A stretch of DNA of 64,000 nucleotides from NCBI GenBank assembly GCA_026394555.1, contig JAPKXZ010000074.1, forward strand, positions 62,001 through 126,000, written 5' to 3'. Positions within the stretch are counted from its first letter, which is position 1. The number at the start of each line of letters is the position of its first letter. The stretch comes from Methanothrix sp. (GTDB lineage Archaea > Halobacteriota > Methanosarcinia > Methanotrichales > Methanotrichaceae). The position numbers and the translations under genes were made by a program. The notes beneath the pieces are model-generated. The model saw only the letters and a list, made by a program, of their open reading frames with translations. It did not search any database and was not told where the DNA came from. Below are positions 1 through 8,068 of this stretch, piece by piece.

Positions 1-260
1 TAGCGCCAACCGCCACAGCAAGCTTCTTTGGAATGAAAGACAACGCCAAGAACTACGGACTGGTCTTCACAGCCTATGGTGTTGGAGCGGTGGTCGGAGG
101 CATTATCGCGGCTGAGATCGCAGCCACTACTAAGGTCGCAGCCGGCGCTACATTCCTGGATGCTTATAGGCCGTTTTTCCTGGTTGTAGCTGCCTTGGCT
201 GCAATAGGACTTGTCGTGGCCTTCATGCTATTGAAGCCGCCAGTCAAGAAAACCGCATAG
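1..260 (+). CDS. MFS transporter, C-terminal fragment (oxalate/formate antiporter-like)
   Basis: This is the 3' end of a gene that begins before the window; the reading frame is open from base 3 (APTATASFFG...) to the stop at 258-260. About 85 residues are visible, with two hydrophobic segments, GLVFTAYGVGAVVGGIIA and a last helix near FFLVVAALAAIGLVVAFMLL, followed by a short basic tail (KPPVKKTA). The PTATASFFG...NYGLVFTAYG pattern resembles the last helices of OFA-type major facilitator transporters (oxalate/formate antiporter family), but the substrate cannot be read from this fragment. No internal start should be used. Expected location is the cytoplasmic membrane. Confidence 0.65.
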   Translation, partial: APTATASFFGMKDNAKNYGLVFTAYGVGAVVGGIIAAEIAATTKVAAGATFLDAYRPFFLVVAALAAIGLVVAFMLLKPPVKKTA

Positions 261-268
261 AGAAACTG

Positions 269-290
269 CTTTATTTTATATTTTTTTATT
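269..290 (+). terminator. T-rich terminator after the transporter
   Basis: A run of T-rich sequence (TTATTTTATATTTTTTTATT) starts about 10 bases after the stop codon. Archaeal RNA polymerase terminates at oligo-T tracts. No strong hairpin is visible. Gene purF ends convergently at 363. Confidence 0.35.
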
Positions 291-362
291 CAGCTCAATG
301 ATAGCCCCATTATAGTGGTTTAAAAAGATTTTTTCAACTGATCCCATAAGCCCGGGTCTGAT

Positions 363-1769
363 TCAACGGTATTCCGAGAGCTTGGTCTGCGCTGCCATAC
401 ACTTCTCGCCCGGTATCTCCACAGGATACAGTCCGGTCAGACAGCCCATGCAAAGGTTCTCCTTGGGTATGCCCACTGCATCCACCAGGCCCTTGTGGCT
501 CACGTATCCCAGGGAATCGGCATTGATCACCGCTTCCACGCCAGCTACGGTCTTGTAGGCGGCAATCAGCTCCTCGCGACTGGCCATGTCGATGCCCAGA
601 TAGCAGGGCGCCATGATGGGCGGGCTGCCTATGCGCACGTGCACCTTTTCGGCCCCGGCCTTTCGGACCATGTCCACGATCCGGCGGCTGGTGGTACCGC
701 GCACGATGGAGTCGTCCACCAAGACCAGCTTATGTCCTTCGATATTGGGCCGGATGGTATTCATCTTCAGGCGGACAGCCGTCTCTCGCATGTTCTGATC
801 GGGCATGATGAAGGTTCGGCCGATGTAGCGGTTCTTCATCAGGCACTCCCGGTAGCTGATCCCTGAGTACTGGTGGTAGCCTACAGCCAGAGTAATCCCT
901 GAGTCGGGAATGGGCGTGACGGTGTCCGCATCAGCCGGATGCTCGCGGGCTAAATTGGCTCCGATGTTCACCCGCACCTCGTAAATCAGGCGACCGTCCA
1001 TGATGCTGTCCGGCCGGGCGAAGTAAATGTACTCGAATATGCAGTGCGCCTGATGGGGGAGATGGGCCAGTTGATACGACTTCATCTCGCCGTGCCTGAT
1101 AACCACCAGCTCGCCGGGCATAACATCGCGAATAAGCCGTCCATTCAGAGTATCTATGGCGGCACTCTCCGAGGCCACCATAATACCGGAATCGATCTCG
1201 CCTATGCACAGGGGCTTTATGCCCAGAGGGTCGCGCACGGCGAGGACTGTGTCCCCCCAGAGAAAGACAAGCGAGTAGGAGCCCACTAGCTTACGCATCA
1301 GGGCCCGAACGGCTTCCTGCAGATCATAGCGCAGAAGCTCTTTTACAAAAAGGTGAGCTATAACCTCGGTGTCCGAGGTAGAATAGAAGATGTCTCCTGC
1401 CTGCTCCAGGTTCTCCCGGAGCTGGCAGGAATTCACCAGATTACCATTATGAGCTATGGCAATAGCTCCATCTTTGAATTTTACCAGCAGAGGCTGGCTG
1501 TTTTCTATGCACGATCGGCCGGACGTGGGATATCGGACATGACCGATGCCCACCTGACCGCGCAGCAGCGCGATTTGGGCATCGTCGAATACCTCGGAGA
1601 CAAGGCCCATGCCCCGATGGGTGCGTATGGCCTTGCCGTCATGCACCGATATGCCGGCTGCCTCTTGTCCCCGGTGTTGCAGGGCATAGAGGGCATAGTA
1701 AATGGATTTAGCTACATTATTGCCCGACTCATTGAAGGAAATCCCGACAACGCCGCAGGCATCGTGCAA
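363..1769 (-). CDS. purF: Amidophosphoribosyltransferase (purF)
   Basis: First committed step of purine synthesis: PRPP plus glutamine to 5-phosphoribosylamine, in the cytoplasm. The N-terminus is MHDACGVVG, so a four-residue propeptide precedes Cys5, the Ntn-hydrolase nucleophile of the glutaminase domain (about 1-230). The PRTase domain carries the PRPP loop LVLVDDSIVRGTTS near residues 348-361. Late cysteines including CMGC near 440-443 fit the Fe-S cluster of the Bacillus-type enzyme. The 468-residue length is normal. The start is a TTG (1769-1767) with an AGGGG ribosome site six bases upstream; no ATG would keep the propeptide and Cys. It lies 10 bases after rpl37e, third in a lsm-rpl37e-purF operon. 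Confidence 0.95.
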   Translation of the reverse strand: MHDACGVVGISFNESGNNVAKSIYYALYALQHRGQEAAGISVHDGKAIRTHRGMGLVSEVFDDAQIALLRGQVGIGHVRYPTSGRSCIENSQPLLVKFKDGAIAIAHNGNLVNSCQLRENLEQAGDIFYSTSDTEVIAHLFVKELLRYDLQEAVRALMRKLVGSYSLVFLWGDTVLAVRDPLGIKPLCIGEIDSGIMVASESAAIDTLNGRLIRDVMPGELVVIRHGEMKSYQLAHLPHQAHCIFEYIYFARPDSIMDGRLIYEVRVNIGANLAREHPADADTVTPIPDSGITLAVGYHQYSGISYRECLMKNRYIGRTFIMPDQNMRETAVRLKMNTIRPNIEGHKLVLVDDSIVRGTTSRRIVDMVRKAGAEKVHVRIGSPPIMAPCYLGIDMASREELIAAYKTVAGVEAVINADSLGYVSHKGLVDAVGIPKENLCMGCLTGLYPVEIPGEKCMAAQTKLSEYR

Positions 1770-1779
1770 CTTTAAACCC

Positions 1780-1956
1780 CTAGTAATCAGCCTTTCTCAT
1801 CCACTTGTGACTTCCCATCCGTAGCTTGGCCGAATTACCAAAGCCGCAGTGAACACATACTTTTCTCTTGAAGTTGAACGATATGCTGCCACAACGTCTA
1901 CATCGGATATGCGAACTCTTGTGGCGCTTGCCCATAGAAGGAGTACCTTTTGTCAT
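1780..1956 (-). CDS. rpl37e: 50S ribosomal protein L37e
   Basis: A 58-residue zinc-ribbon ribosomal protein. The translation begins [19 protein letters not shown] and contains the two CxxC pairs of L37e (CRRC and CVHC), then a basic tail ending MRKADY. It binds 23S rRNA in the large subunit and is found only in archaea and eukaryotes. The start ATG at 1956 has a GAGGTG ribosome site (1963-1968) that overlaps the stop codon of lsm. Gene lsm is 10 bases upstream and purF 10 bases downstream, so all three are probably co-transcribed; lsm next to L37e is a widespread archaeal pairing. Too short for most ORF filters. Confidence 0.96.
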   Translation of the reverse strand: MTKGTPSMGKRHKSSHIRCRRCGSISFNFKRKVCVHCGFGNSAKLRMGSHKWMRKADY

Positions 1957-1966
1957 CTAGAACACC

Positions 1967-2185
1967 TCAAGGTGAAATATATACTACGTTATCTCCTCGC
2001 ACGATCACAGTTCCAATCTTGCGTGCGACCGCCCCTTCTGCCACTTCTTCAGTTTTTTCGAGCACTAGGTTCATGTGTATATCATAACCCTGTAGCTCTC
2101 CCCGAAAGACCCTTCCGTCCTTTAGCTTAACTATGACAGGCCCATTCAGTGATTCATTCAGAATATCAAGCGGTCTCTGACCCAT
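1967..2185 (-). CDS. Sm-like archaeal protein (Lsm)
   Basis: A 72-residue Sm fold protein that forms a ring and binds U-rich RNA. Sm1 is visible as [21 protein letters not shown] followed by HMNLVL, and Sm2 as [13 protein letters not shown]. The start is placed at ATG 2185 (MGQRPLDIL) because archaeal Lsm proteins begin this way and a GAGAGAGG ribosome site lies just upstream. A TTG at 2224 would add 13 unsupported residues. First gene of the lsm-rpl37e-purF operon. RNA chaperone activity is inferred from the family. Confidence 0.93.
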   Translation of the reverse strand: MGQRPLDILNESLNGPVIVKLKDGRVFRGELQGYDIHMNLVLEKTEEVAEGAVARKIGTVIVRGDNVVYISP

Positions 2186-2243
2186 TAACCTCTCTCCAGC
2201 ATTGATAACCGCAAAAGGCTTCAAAATCCAAACGTGCTCGTTG

Positions 2244-2253
2244 CATATTTAAA
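2244..2253. promoter_or_regulatory. TATA box, probably shared by divergent genes
   Basis: CATATTTAAA lies between the divergent lsm operon and the PUA-domain gene. On the plus strand its centre is about 29 bases before ATG 2277, the spacing expected for a leaderless transcript. Read on the minus strand as TTTAAATATG it could also serve lsm with a leader of about 35 bases. Assignment is by position only. Confidence 0.5.
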
Positions 2254-2276
2254 CCTATCGGGATATTCTGTTGTGC

Positions 2277-2759
2277 ATGAAGATAAAATCCAGGCATCAC
2301 CTCAAGGGGAGCGACGCTCGGAAGGTAATCGCTAAGATAGAGCCCTTACTGGACGACCCATCTCGCCTGCGCCAATCATCGCTAGAGATGGCGATAAGCG
2401 ACGAGGGGGTAGATCTCATCTTCGTAGATGGTCGGCCTTTGATGATGATTGTGGAAGAGCAGCCCTTCTTCACGGTGCTCGGAGCCATTGAACTTATGCC
2501 GAAGAAGAGACTGGTAATAGTAGATGCGGGCGCGGTGCGTTTTGTGGTAAATGGGGCAGACATCATGAAGCCCGGTATAGTCTCTGCCGATCCACAGATA
2601 GCTGTCGGCGACCTGGTGGTAATCGCAGAGGAGAGGCATCAAAAGCCTCTGGCCATAGGCCGGGCCCTGGTAGCGGGAACGGATATGAAGGGCGAGGGAA
2701 AGGCGGTCAAGTCGCTGCACCACGTGGGCGATGCGATCTGGAATGAGCTGGTGGAATGA
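2277..2759 (+). CDS. PUA domain RNA-binding protein (MCT-1/Tma20-like)
   Basis: A 160-residue cytoplasmic protein starting MKIKSRHHLKGSDARKV. The N-terminal half matches the pre-PUA domain of archaeal MCT-1/Tma20 relatives, and the C-terminal half (from about KKRLVIVDAGAVRF to VGDLVVI) is a PUA domain that binds structured RNA. Eukaryotic relatives act in translation reinitiation and recycling; the archaeal role is inferred. ATG 2277 is preferred over TTG 2271 because it lies at the expected transcription start of the TATA box at 2244. The next gene begins three bases after its stop, so it is probably transcribed with the membrane protein that follows. Confidence 0.8.
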   Translation: MKIKSRHHLKGSDARKVIAKIEPLLDDPSRLRQSSLEMAISDEGVDLIFVDGRPLMMIVEEQPFFTVLGAIELMPKKRLVIVDAGAVRFVVNGADIMKPGIVSADPQIAVGDLVVIAEERHQKPLAIGRALVAGTDMKGEGKAVKSLHHVGDAIWNELVE

Positions 2760-2762
2760 AGA

Positions 2763-3662
2763 ATGGAAGAAATTGGTGAGATGATCGGCAAAGGGTTTGG
2801 CGTCTGGCGGAGCAACTTAAACCTATGTATTCCCTTCCTGCTCAGCATCTTTGTCTCCATGCTGATCTTAGTGCCCTTCCTGGCTGCCTTCTTTATGACC
2901 GCTCTGCCCATGGAGAGCATGAATGCAACATTGTTGCTGCAAAATGTTGAGGATATACAAGAAATGCAGACTCAGATGCAAGGATATTTGGGTGGACTTG
3001 CCATGGATAAGATCCTGCAGATCGCAGTAATCTTCCTGGTGCTGGTCGTGCTCTTGTCTCTGGTCAATGCCTTCTTCACAGCCGGGGCCATCGGCATGGC
3101 CAGTCAGGCTCTGGAGAAAGGAAAATCAGATACTAGTGCCATGTGGTCTGCCGGAAAGAAGCATTTCTTTAATATGTTCCTGGCAACCCTGCTGATGGGG
3201 TTCATGACACTGGCTGGCCTGATCTTCCTTCTGCCGGCCCTAGCGGGAGGAGCGACGTTTTTGCAAGCGGATTCGCAGGCGATGGGTCTGTTGGCTGTGG
3301 GCCTGCTCCTGTTCATCCTTTATGTCCTGGTCCTGTCGGTTATCCTGGCAACGATGCCTTATGCCCTGGTGGTGCAGGGTCTGGGGCCCATGCAGGCCGT
3401 TTTGGCATCCACAAATTTTTTCCGGTATAACAAGTTTGATGTAGTAATTCTCTGGCTAATAGTTGCAGCTTTATCTTTGGGCCTGCAGATGATGGGCGGC
3501 GCATTTTCCACGAGCGGAGGGGCAGGAGGGGAATCCATCTCCGCGATCACTGGCATAGTGAATCTGCTGGTCTTAGCGCCACTATCCAATCTCTGGTGGA
3601 CAAGGCTTTATATGAACAGAAAAGGGATGCTAAAAGTCGATGAGGTGAAGGATCCGTGGTGA
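2763..3662 (+). CDS. Integral membrane protein, unknown function
   Basis: A 299-residue protein with about six hydrophobic segments: near residues 22-45 (FLLSIFVSMLILVPFLAAFF), 85-115, 138-160, 172-200, 220-245 and 260-280. A central segment is rich in Gln, Met and Glu. It resembles archaeal multi-pass proteins annotated only as domains of unknown function (glycerophosphoryl-diester-type membrane domain or DUF7847), but I recognise no catalytic motif. It starts three bases after the PUA gene and overlaps the next small membrane protein by seven bases (GTG 3656), so the three form one transcription unit. Confidence 0.6.
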   Translation: MEEIGEMIGKGFGVWRSNLNLCIPFLLSIFVSMLILVPFLAAFFMTALPMESMNATLLLQNVEDIQEMQTQMQGYLGGLAMDKILQIAVIFLVLVVLLSLVNAFFTAGAIGMASQALEKGKSDTSAMWSAGKKHFFNMFLATLLMGFMTLAGLIFLLPALAGGATFLQADSQAMGLLAVGLLLFILYVLVLSVILATMPYALVVQGLGPMQAVLASTNFFRYNKFDVVILWLIVAALSLGLQMMGGAFSTSGGAGGESISAITGIVNLLVLAPLSNLWWTRLYMNRKGMLKVDEVKDPW

Positions 3663-3940
3663 ATTTCCCAAATTTGAAATATGCCGATCTTATTTTGCGT
3701 TTTCGGCAGTGTACACTGATGCAACAGGCCGTCATTGCCGGTATTATGGTTTTGTTGGTATACATCCCATATTCCTACTTTTTGCTGAATTTAAACATCG
3801 TAGAATCGATCAGCATGGCGATATATTCTGCCATCTTGTTCATAGTAGTGTACTATATCACATCATCAATTATTACCAAGAAGAGCAAGCAGTTGGCAAA
3901 GCAATCCGTGGGGCCGAAGAAGGGACTACGCAATAAATGA
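3656..3940 (+). CDS. Small two-helix membrane protein
   Basis: A 94-residue hypothetical protein with two hydrophobic segments, roughly residues 23-46 (QQAVIAGIMVLLVYIPYSYF) and 51-70 (ISMAIYSAILFIVVYYI), and a basic cytoplasmic tail rich in Lys. It starts at GTG 3656 inside the end of the upstream membrane gene, an overlap suggesting translational coupling. No family recognised. Operon position suggests it works with the upstream membrane protein, but this is inference. Confidence 0.55.
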   Translation: MVNFPNLKYADLILRFRQCTLMQQAVIAGIMVLLVYIPYSYFLLNLNIVESISMAIYSAILFIVVYYITSSIITKKSKQLAKQSVGPKKGLRNK

Positions 3941-3948
3941 AGCGCATT

Positions 3949-3966
3949 AGGGCGCATTTGCGCCCT
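3949..3966 (+). terminator. Hairpin after the PUA/membrane operon
   Basis: AGGGCGCA and TGCGCCCT form a perfect 8-base stem with a two-base loop, starting 8 bases after the stop codon. No oligo-T follows directly, so it may be a processing or attenuation hairpin. Confidence 0.5.
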
Positions 3967-4040
3967 TCAATCATTTGGCATAGATATGCTAATAGGTAGT
4001 TAAGTTGATATAGTTTTAACTGCATAAATTGTGTGACTTC

Positions 4041-4050
4041 GTATAAAATA
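4041..4050 (+). promoter_or_regulatory. TATA box of the AAA ATPase gene
   Basis: GTATAAAATA lies 16 bases before ATG 4066, consistent with a leaderless or very short-leader transcript. No ribosome site is seen before the ATG. Confidence 0.45.
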
Positions 4051-4065
4051 TAGAGGTTCGAATAA

Positions 4066-5274
4066 ATGGTTATAAAAGATCGAAGTCCGTTCACTCCTGG
4101 AAATCCGGTGCCAGTGGAACTGTTTGTTGGAAGAACCACACAATTAGAAGAAATATTGAAAAATGTAAAACAAGCACGAACCGGAAAGCAGGAGAATATC
4201 TTCTTGGCTGGTGAAAGGGGCATCGGTAAGAGTTCTTTTGCAAAATTTGTATGTAATATGGCATGCAAAGAAAGGCTTCTCTCAGTGCATGTCTTTCTTG
4301 GACAAGTCACAAGTTTGGATGAGATGGTTCGTCGCATTTTTGAAGAATTAATTAAAGTATCAAATACTCAGTCTTGGTATGAAAAGATCTCCGATTATTT
4401 TAGAGATAAAATACAACAAATTGATTTATTTGGTGTTGCAGTCAGCTTTAATCCATCAAAAGAAGAAACACGCGAACTCGTAAATAAATTTGATGAGGCT
4501 ATTGCAAACATCGCCGAAAAAATCAAGCCGGAAAAAAGCGGCCTATTTATTGTTTTAGATGACATCGATACGATCTCTAGGACTCCGGATTTTGCGAATT
4601 GGTATAAGAGCTTTGTAGACAAAGTCGCGACTCATTTCGATTATTTTCCGATATGTATCATGCTAATTGGGCTCCCCGAATTTAGAGATAATCTGAGTAA
4701 AAATCAACCATCTTTAATGAGGGTATTTAGAGTTGTAGAAATTGAGAAGTTACAGGATCCAGAGGTGAGGGATTTCTTTTCGAGGGCATTCAAAAAAGTA
4801 AATATTGAAGTGGAAGAATCAGCCATGAGTATAATGGTGAAATATTCTAGCGGACTTCCAACAATTATGCATGAAATCGGAGATGCTATCTTTTGGATCG
4901 ATACAGATGGGATCGTAAAAGTGGATGATGTGGTGAATGGGGTATTCGTTGCAGCAGGAAACATCGGCAAAAAGTATCTCGACCCATTAGTATATCGAGC
5001 AATTCGCAGTGAGAAATATAGGTCGATCCTCAGAAAGCTTGGTGAATCTCAGCTTAGTAAATCTCCTGATTTACGTTTTAAAAAGACAGACATAGTAGCA
5101 AAATTAACCCCTGAAGAGAAAGGAGTATTCGACAATTTTCTAAGGAAGATGGGAGAACTTGGTGTTATAATAGCCGACAAAGAATCTGAGAGAGGGACTT
5201 ATAAATTTATCAATGATATTTATCTTGTATCCATTCTAATGGAGAGCTTAGAACATCGTTCGAAGGCCAAATAA
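4066..5274 (+). CDS. AAA+ ATPase with C-terminal winged-helix-like region
   Basis: A 402-residue P-loop ATPase. Residues near 20 read LFVGRTTQLEEI, typical of archaeal ATPase/Orc1-Cdc6-like families. Walker A is GERGIGKSS near 49-57 and Walker B LFIVLDDID near 160-168. An arginine-rich sensor region and a C-terminal part (about 300-400) that could be a winged helix follow. The gene is clearly richer in A and T than its neighbours, which suggests recent transfer. It stands alone with its own promoter. It could be a mobile-element or defence-type ATPase or an Orc/Cdc6 paralogue; no replication origin repeats are seen beside it. The function is not established. Confidence 0.7.
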   Translation: MVIKDRSPFTPGNPVPVELFVGRTTQLEEILKNVKQARTGKQENIFLAGERGIGKSSFAKFVCNMACKERLLSVHVFLGQVTSLDEMVRRIFEELIKVSNTQSWYEKISDYFRDKIQQIDLFGVAVSFNPSKEETRELVNKFDEAIANIAEKIKPEKSGLFIVLDDIDTISRTPDFANWYKSFVDKVATHFDYFPICIMLIGLPEFRDNLSKNQPSLMRVFRVVEIEKLQDPEVRDFFSRAFKKVNIEVEESAMSIMVKYSSGLPTIMHEIGDAIFWIDTDGIVKVDDVVNGVFVAAGNIGKKYLDPLVYRAIRSEKYRSILRKLGESQLSKSPDLRFKKTDIVAKLTPEEKGVFDNFLRKMGELGVIIADKESERGTYKFINDIYLVSILMESLEHRSKAK

Positions 5275-5310
5275 TAGGCAAAATAATAATACTATTCGAG
5301 GGTTTTGTTG

Positions 5311-5793
5311 ATGGAGCTAAAGACTGTAGATATAAAAATTCCTGAGGGAGCAAACCTGATTTTAGGGCAGAGCCACTTTATCAAAACAGCTGAAGATATC
5401 TATGAGGTCATGGCGGGCACCATCCCTGCCGCGAAGTTCGCCGTCGCTTTCTCCGAGGCGAGCGGCGACTGCCTGGTGCGAACTGAAGGCAATGACGAAA
5501 GCCTCATCGAGGCTGTCAGACAGAATTCTCTGGCCCTGGCCTGCGGCCATACCTTTGTGGTGCTGATGAAAGGAGCTTTTCCGATCAACGTCCTGAACGC
5601 CGTCAAGGCTGTGCAGGAGGTTTGCGGCATCTTCTGCGCCACGGCCAATCCCTTGCAGGTGGTCGTGGCCCAGACGGAGCTTGGTCGAGGAATTATGGGT
5701 GTCATCGATGGCTTTTCGCCCCGTGGGGCGGAGACACAGCCCCAGGTAGAGGAGAGGCGCAAGTTGCTACGGAGGTTTGGATATAAACTTTGA
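5311..5793 (+). CDS. Adenosine-specific kinase family protein
   Basis: A 160-residue protein of the archaeal and thermophile adenosine-specific kinase family (PF04008). Recognisable pieces are DIKIPEGANLILGQSHFIKT at the start, AKFAVAFSEASG, a central LALACGHTFVVLMKGAFPIN, and the C-terminal GVIDGFSPRGAET. The family is small and unlike sugar kinases. The proposed role is phosphorylation or salvage of adenosine; activity here is inferred. ATG 5311 is preferred over two upstream TTG codons. Its 3' end overlaps the start of pyrC by 17 bases, so both nucleotide-metabolism genes are probably co-translated. Confidence 0.8.
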   Translation: MELKTVDIKIPEGANLILGQSHFIKTAEDIYEVMAGTIPAAKFAVAFSEASGDCLVRTEGNDESLIEAVRQNSLALACGHTFVVLMKGAFPINVLNAVKAVQEVCGIFCATANPLQVVVAQTELGRGIMGVIDGFSPRGAETQPQVEERRKLLRRFGYKL

Positions 5794-7078
5794 TTTGGTT
5801 GTAAGAAACGGCCGGGTTTTCACGGCCAAAGGGCAAATGGACATAGACATCTGGATCAAAGATGGACATATCGCAGCGCTGGGCGGAGCGCACCGGGCCG
5901 AGGAGAGAATCGATGCGAAAGGCATGCTGGTTCTGCCCGGTGCCATCGATGCTCATGTACACTTCCGCGATCCGGGACCCAATTATAAAGAGGACTGGGC
6001 CAGCGGCTCGGGGGCGGCTGCCGCTGGGGGCGTGACCACGGTAATCGACCAGCCCAACACAATTCCCCGCACACTTGACGCCCGATCCTTTGCCGAGAAG
6101 CTGGATATTGCCCGCCATCGCTCCCTGGTGGACTTTTGCATTAATGGGGGGCCTGGAAATATCGATGAGCTGGCAGCAGCCGGGGCGACAGCTATAGGCG
6201 AGATTTTTTCTTATGAGCACAGCGATGAAACGCTTCAGAAAATCCTTGTAGAAATCGGGCGGGCGGGAATGTTGGCCAGCCTTCATGCCGAGGACGGATT
6301 GATCATAAAAGAAAAGACCGCGCCACTCTTGGGCCAGCATGATCCCGAGGTTTACTCAGAGGCGCGCCCTGCTGCCGCCGAGGCGGAGTCTATCGAGAAG
6401 GCCCTGGCCTGGACGAACCGTCTGCACATCTGCCACCTCAGCTCGGCCCAGGGGCTGGAAAGGGTCAGAAAGGCCAAGAAGAACGGAAAAAGGGTGACAA
6501 GCGAGGTGACACCCCACCATCTCTTGCTTAACATCAAAGACTACAAAAAACAGGGCTCTTACCTGAAGATGAATCCGCCCCTGAGAAGCCAGGCGGACAA
6601 CGACGCCCTCTGGCAGGGCCTAAGCACCGGCACGATCGATATTCTGGCCTCGGATCATGCGCCGCACCTGCCCGAGGAGAAAGAAGAGGACATCTGGGAG
6701 GCTCCGGCGGGGGTGCCGGGCGTGGAGACCATGTTGCCTCTGATGCTCTTTGCTGTGAAAAGAAACCTGATCAGCCTGGAGAGGCTGGTGGATGCAATGG
6801 CTTTTAGGCCCGCTCGCATCTTTGGCCTGACCGGCAAGGGCTCCATCGAGACGGGCAAGGACGCCGATCTGGTGATTGTCGACCCCAAGTCTATCTCGCA
6901 AATAAATGCCGATCACCTGCACAGCCGGGCGGATTGGACCCCTTTTCAGGGATTAAATGCCATCTTTCCTCAAATGACAATAGTTCGGGGTAATGTAGTC
7001 TACGATGGAGATTTCCAGGTTTCTCCGGGCTATGGCCGCTTTTTGGGAAAGCCGAAGATAAAGCAAAAGGTTTTATGA
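5777..7078 (+). CDS. pyrC: Dihydroorotase (pyrC)
   Basis: Third step of pyrimidine synthesis: interconverts carbamoyl-aspartate and dihydroorotate. A 433-residue amidohydrolase. The metal site DAHVHFRDPG is near residues 56-65, the loop GVTTVIDQPNT follows, later metal histidines lie in SLHAEDG and RLHICHLSS, and the catalytic Asp is in ILASDHAPH near 293-300. Length and motifs fit a class I enzyme. The start is uncertain: TTG 5777 lies only one base from a GGAGG (5771-5775), and TTG 5795 (VVRNGRVF) is an alternative. It overlaps the adenosine-specific kinase gene upstream. Confidence 0.93.
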   Translation: MDINFDLVVRNGRVFTAKGQMDIDIWIKDGHIAALGGAHRAEERIDAKGMLVLPGAIDAHVHFRDPGPNYKEDWASGSGAAAAGGVTTVIDQPNTIPRTLDARSFAEKLDIARHRSLVDFCINGGPGNIDELAAAGATAIGEIFSYEHSDETLQKILVEIGRAGMLASLHAEDGLIIKEKTAPLLGQHDPEVYSEARPAAAEAESIEKALAWTNRLHICHLSSAQGLERVRKAKKNGKRVTSEVTPHHLLLNIKDYKKQGSYLKMNPPLRSQADNDALWQGLSTGTIDILASDHAPHLPEEKEEDIWEAPAGVPGVETMLPLMLFAVKRNLISLERLVDAMAFRPARIFGLTGKGSIETGKDADLVIVDPKSISQINADHLHSRADWTPFQGLNAIFPQMTIVRGNVVYDGDFQVSPGYGRFLGKPKIKQKVL

Positions 7079-7100
7079 TGGCAATGACATTATTTTGAGC

Positions 7101-7568
7101 ATGAAATCAGATTCCTCAGGGATCAGCGATCTGGAACGTGTGATCGGCAGGGCGGCCGTCGAGGCTGCCAGGATGTCCAGCCAGGCCAGCCAGGCGGCCA
7201 AGAAGATTCTGGGAGATGTGAGCAGCGAGATCAACGAGATTGGCGAGACCAAGAGCAGTGATCTTGCCCCCATTGACCTCATAGAGACAGAAGATGAGCT
7301 GATCGTCCTGGTGGCTCTGCCGGGTGCCAGCAAAGAGAAGATCGATCTGCGGGTGACGGAGGACAGCCTCTACGTCGATGCCAAGGCTACTCCCAGAGAG
7401 GGAAAATATCTGCGCAGGGAGATGGGCACAATGGGCCGCAAGCGAGAGATCAAGCTGCCCATAGAGGTCAAGCAGGAACAGGTAAAAGCCAGCTTCAAGG
7501 ACGGCATATTAGAGGTGCACCTTCCCAAGCTCGTGGTAGTAAACGCACAGAGGGTGCAGGTGGATTAG
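7101..7568 (+). CDS. Hsp20/alpha-crystallin small heat shock protein
   Basis: A 155-residue small heat-shock protein starting MKSDSSGISD. The N-terminal 50 residues are Ala/Ser-rich and probably helical. The alpha-crystallin domain runs from about PIDLIETEDELIVLVALPGA to the end, with LRREMGTMGRKREIKLP and the motif KASFKDGILEVHLPK near 134-148. It holds unfolding proteins under stress; the Hsp20 family forms large oligomers. It lies 22 bases after pyrC and may be read from the same transcript. Its stop codon sits inside an intrinsic-type terminator stem. Confidence 0.92.
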   Translation: MKSDSSGISDLERVIGRAAVEAARMSSQASQAAKKILGDVSSEINEIGETKSSDLAPIDLIETEDELIVLVALPGASKEKIDLRVTEDSLYVDAKATPREGKYLRREMGTMGRKREIKLPIEVKQEQVKASFKDGILEVHLPKLVVVNAQRVQVD

Positions 7569-7590
7569 GCGGTGCCTATCATTTTTTTTT
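7566..7590 (+). terminator. Intrinsic-type terminator of hsp20
   Basis: TAGGC (7566-7570) and GCCTA (7574-7578) form a five-base stem with loop GGT, followed by TCA and a long run of T. The first three stem bases are the hsp20 stop codon. Confidence 0.7.
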
Positions 7591-7656
7591 CGCGCGAACT
7601 AAAGTAGCAATATTTTGAGCAGAAAAAAGTAGATAACTACGACGGCAAGATTGCTC

Positions 7657-7947
7657 TTAGACACTGGCACAAACCTCAAAGGTTATGCTTTCTGAATAAA
7701 CCCAACCCGAAGATGGCCTCACGCACTCGACGTCATCCATGAGAAATTCGCGTAGAATGTCCACAGGAACGGATTTTATTTCATCATCCAGCCCTTCATC
7801 TTTCATATAGGAGAGATACTCATCACAAGCGTCTTGTAGCATTTTCCTCGCCTCTTCTATGCTCTCACCCTGGCTGGATACATTGATCTCAATGCATAGT
7901 GCCACATAATAATCACCAGATTTTTTTATTATCCCGGTAAGTCGCAT
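7657..7947 (-). CDS. HicB-like antitoxin family protein, orphan
   Basis: A 96-residue protein with the partial RNase H fold of HicB antitoxins: MRLTGIIKKSGDYYVALCIEINVSSQGESIEEA, then ARKMLQDACDEYLSYM. The sequence ALCIEINVSSQG corresponds to the conserved (A/V)xxPE(L/I)xVxxxG block. The C-terminal 40 residues are acidic and carry no obvious helix-turn-helix. No hicA (a double-stranded-RNA-binding toxin of about 60 residues) is found on either side, so toxin control is not supported. ATG 7947. The region 7948-8068 holds nothing else I can identify. Confidence 0.7.
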   Translation of the reverse strand: MRLTGIIKKSGDYYVALCIEINVSSQGESIEEARKMLQDACDEYLSYMKDEGLDDEIKSVPVDILREFLMDDVECVRPSSGWVYSESITFEVCASV

Positions 7948-8068
7948 TTCTTTTTCTGCCCCCTTGATGACAATCCGCTGATTATCGAAGATAGATATGA
8001 ACTTGGTGATGAAATATTTTGCCGGAAGTTATCTGGAGAATCGACACAAAAAAGGGAAAAAATTGAAA

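Noticed and set aside
4066..5274. Orc1/Cdc6 initiator with a replication origin beside it
   Set aside because: The ATPase is only distantly like Cdc6 and no ORB-type repeats or AT-rich duplex-unwinding element are seen around it.
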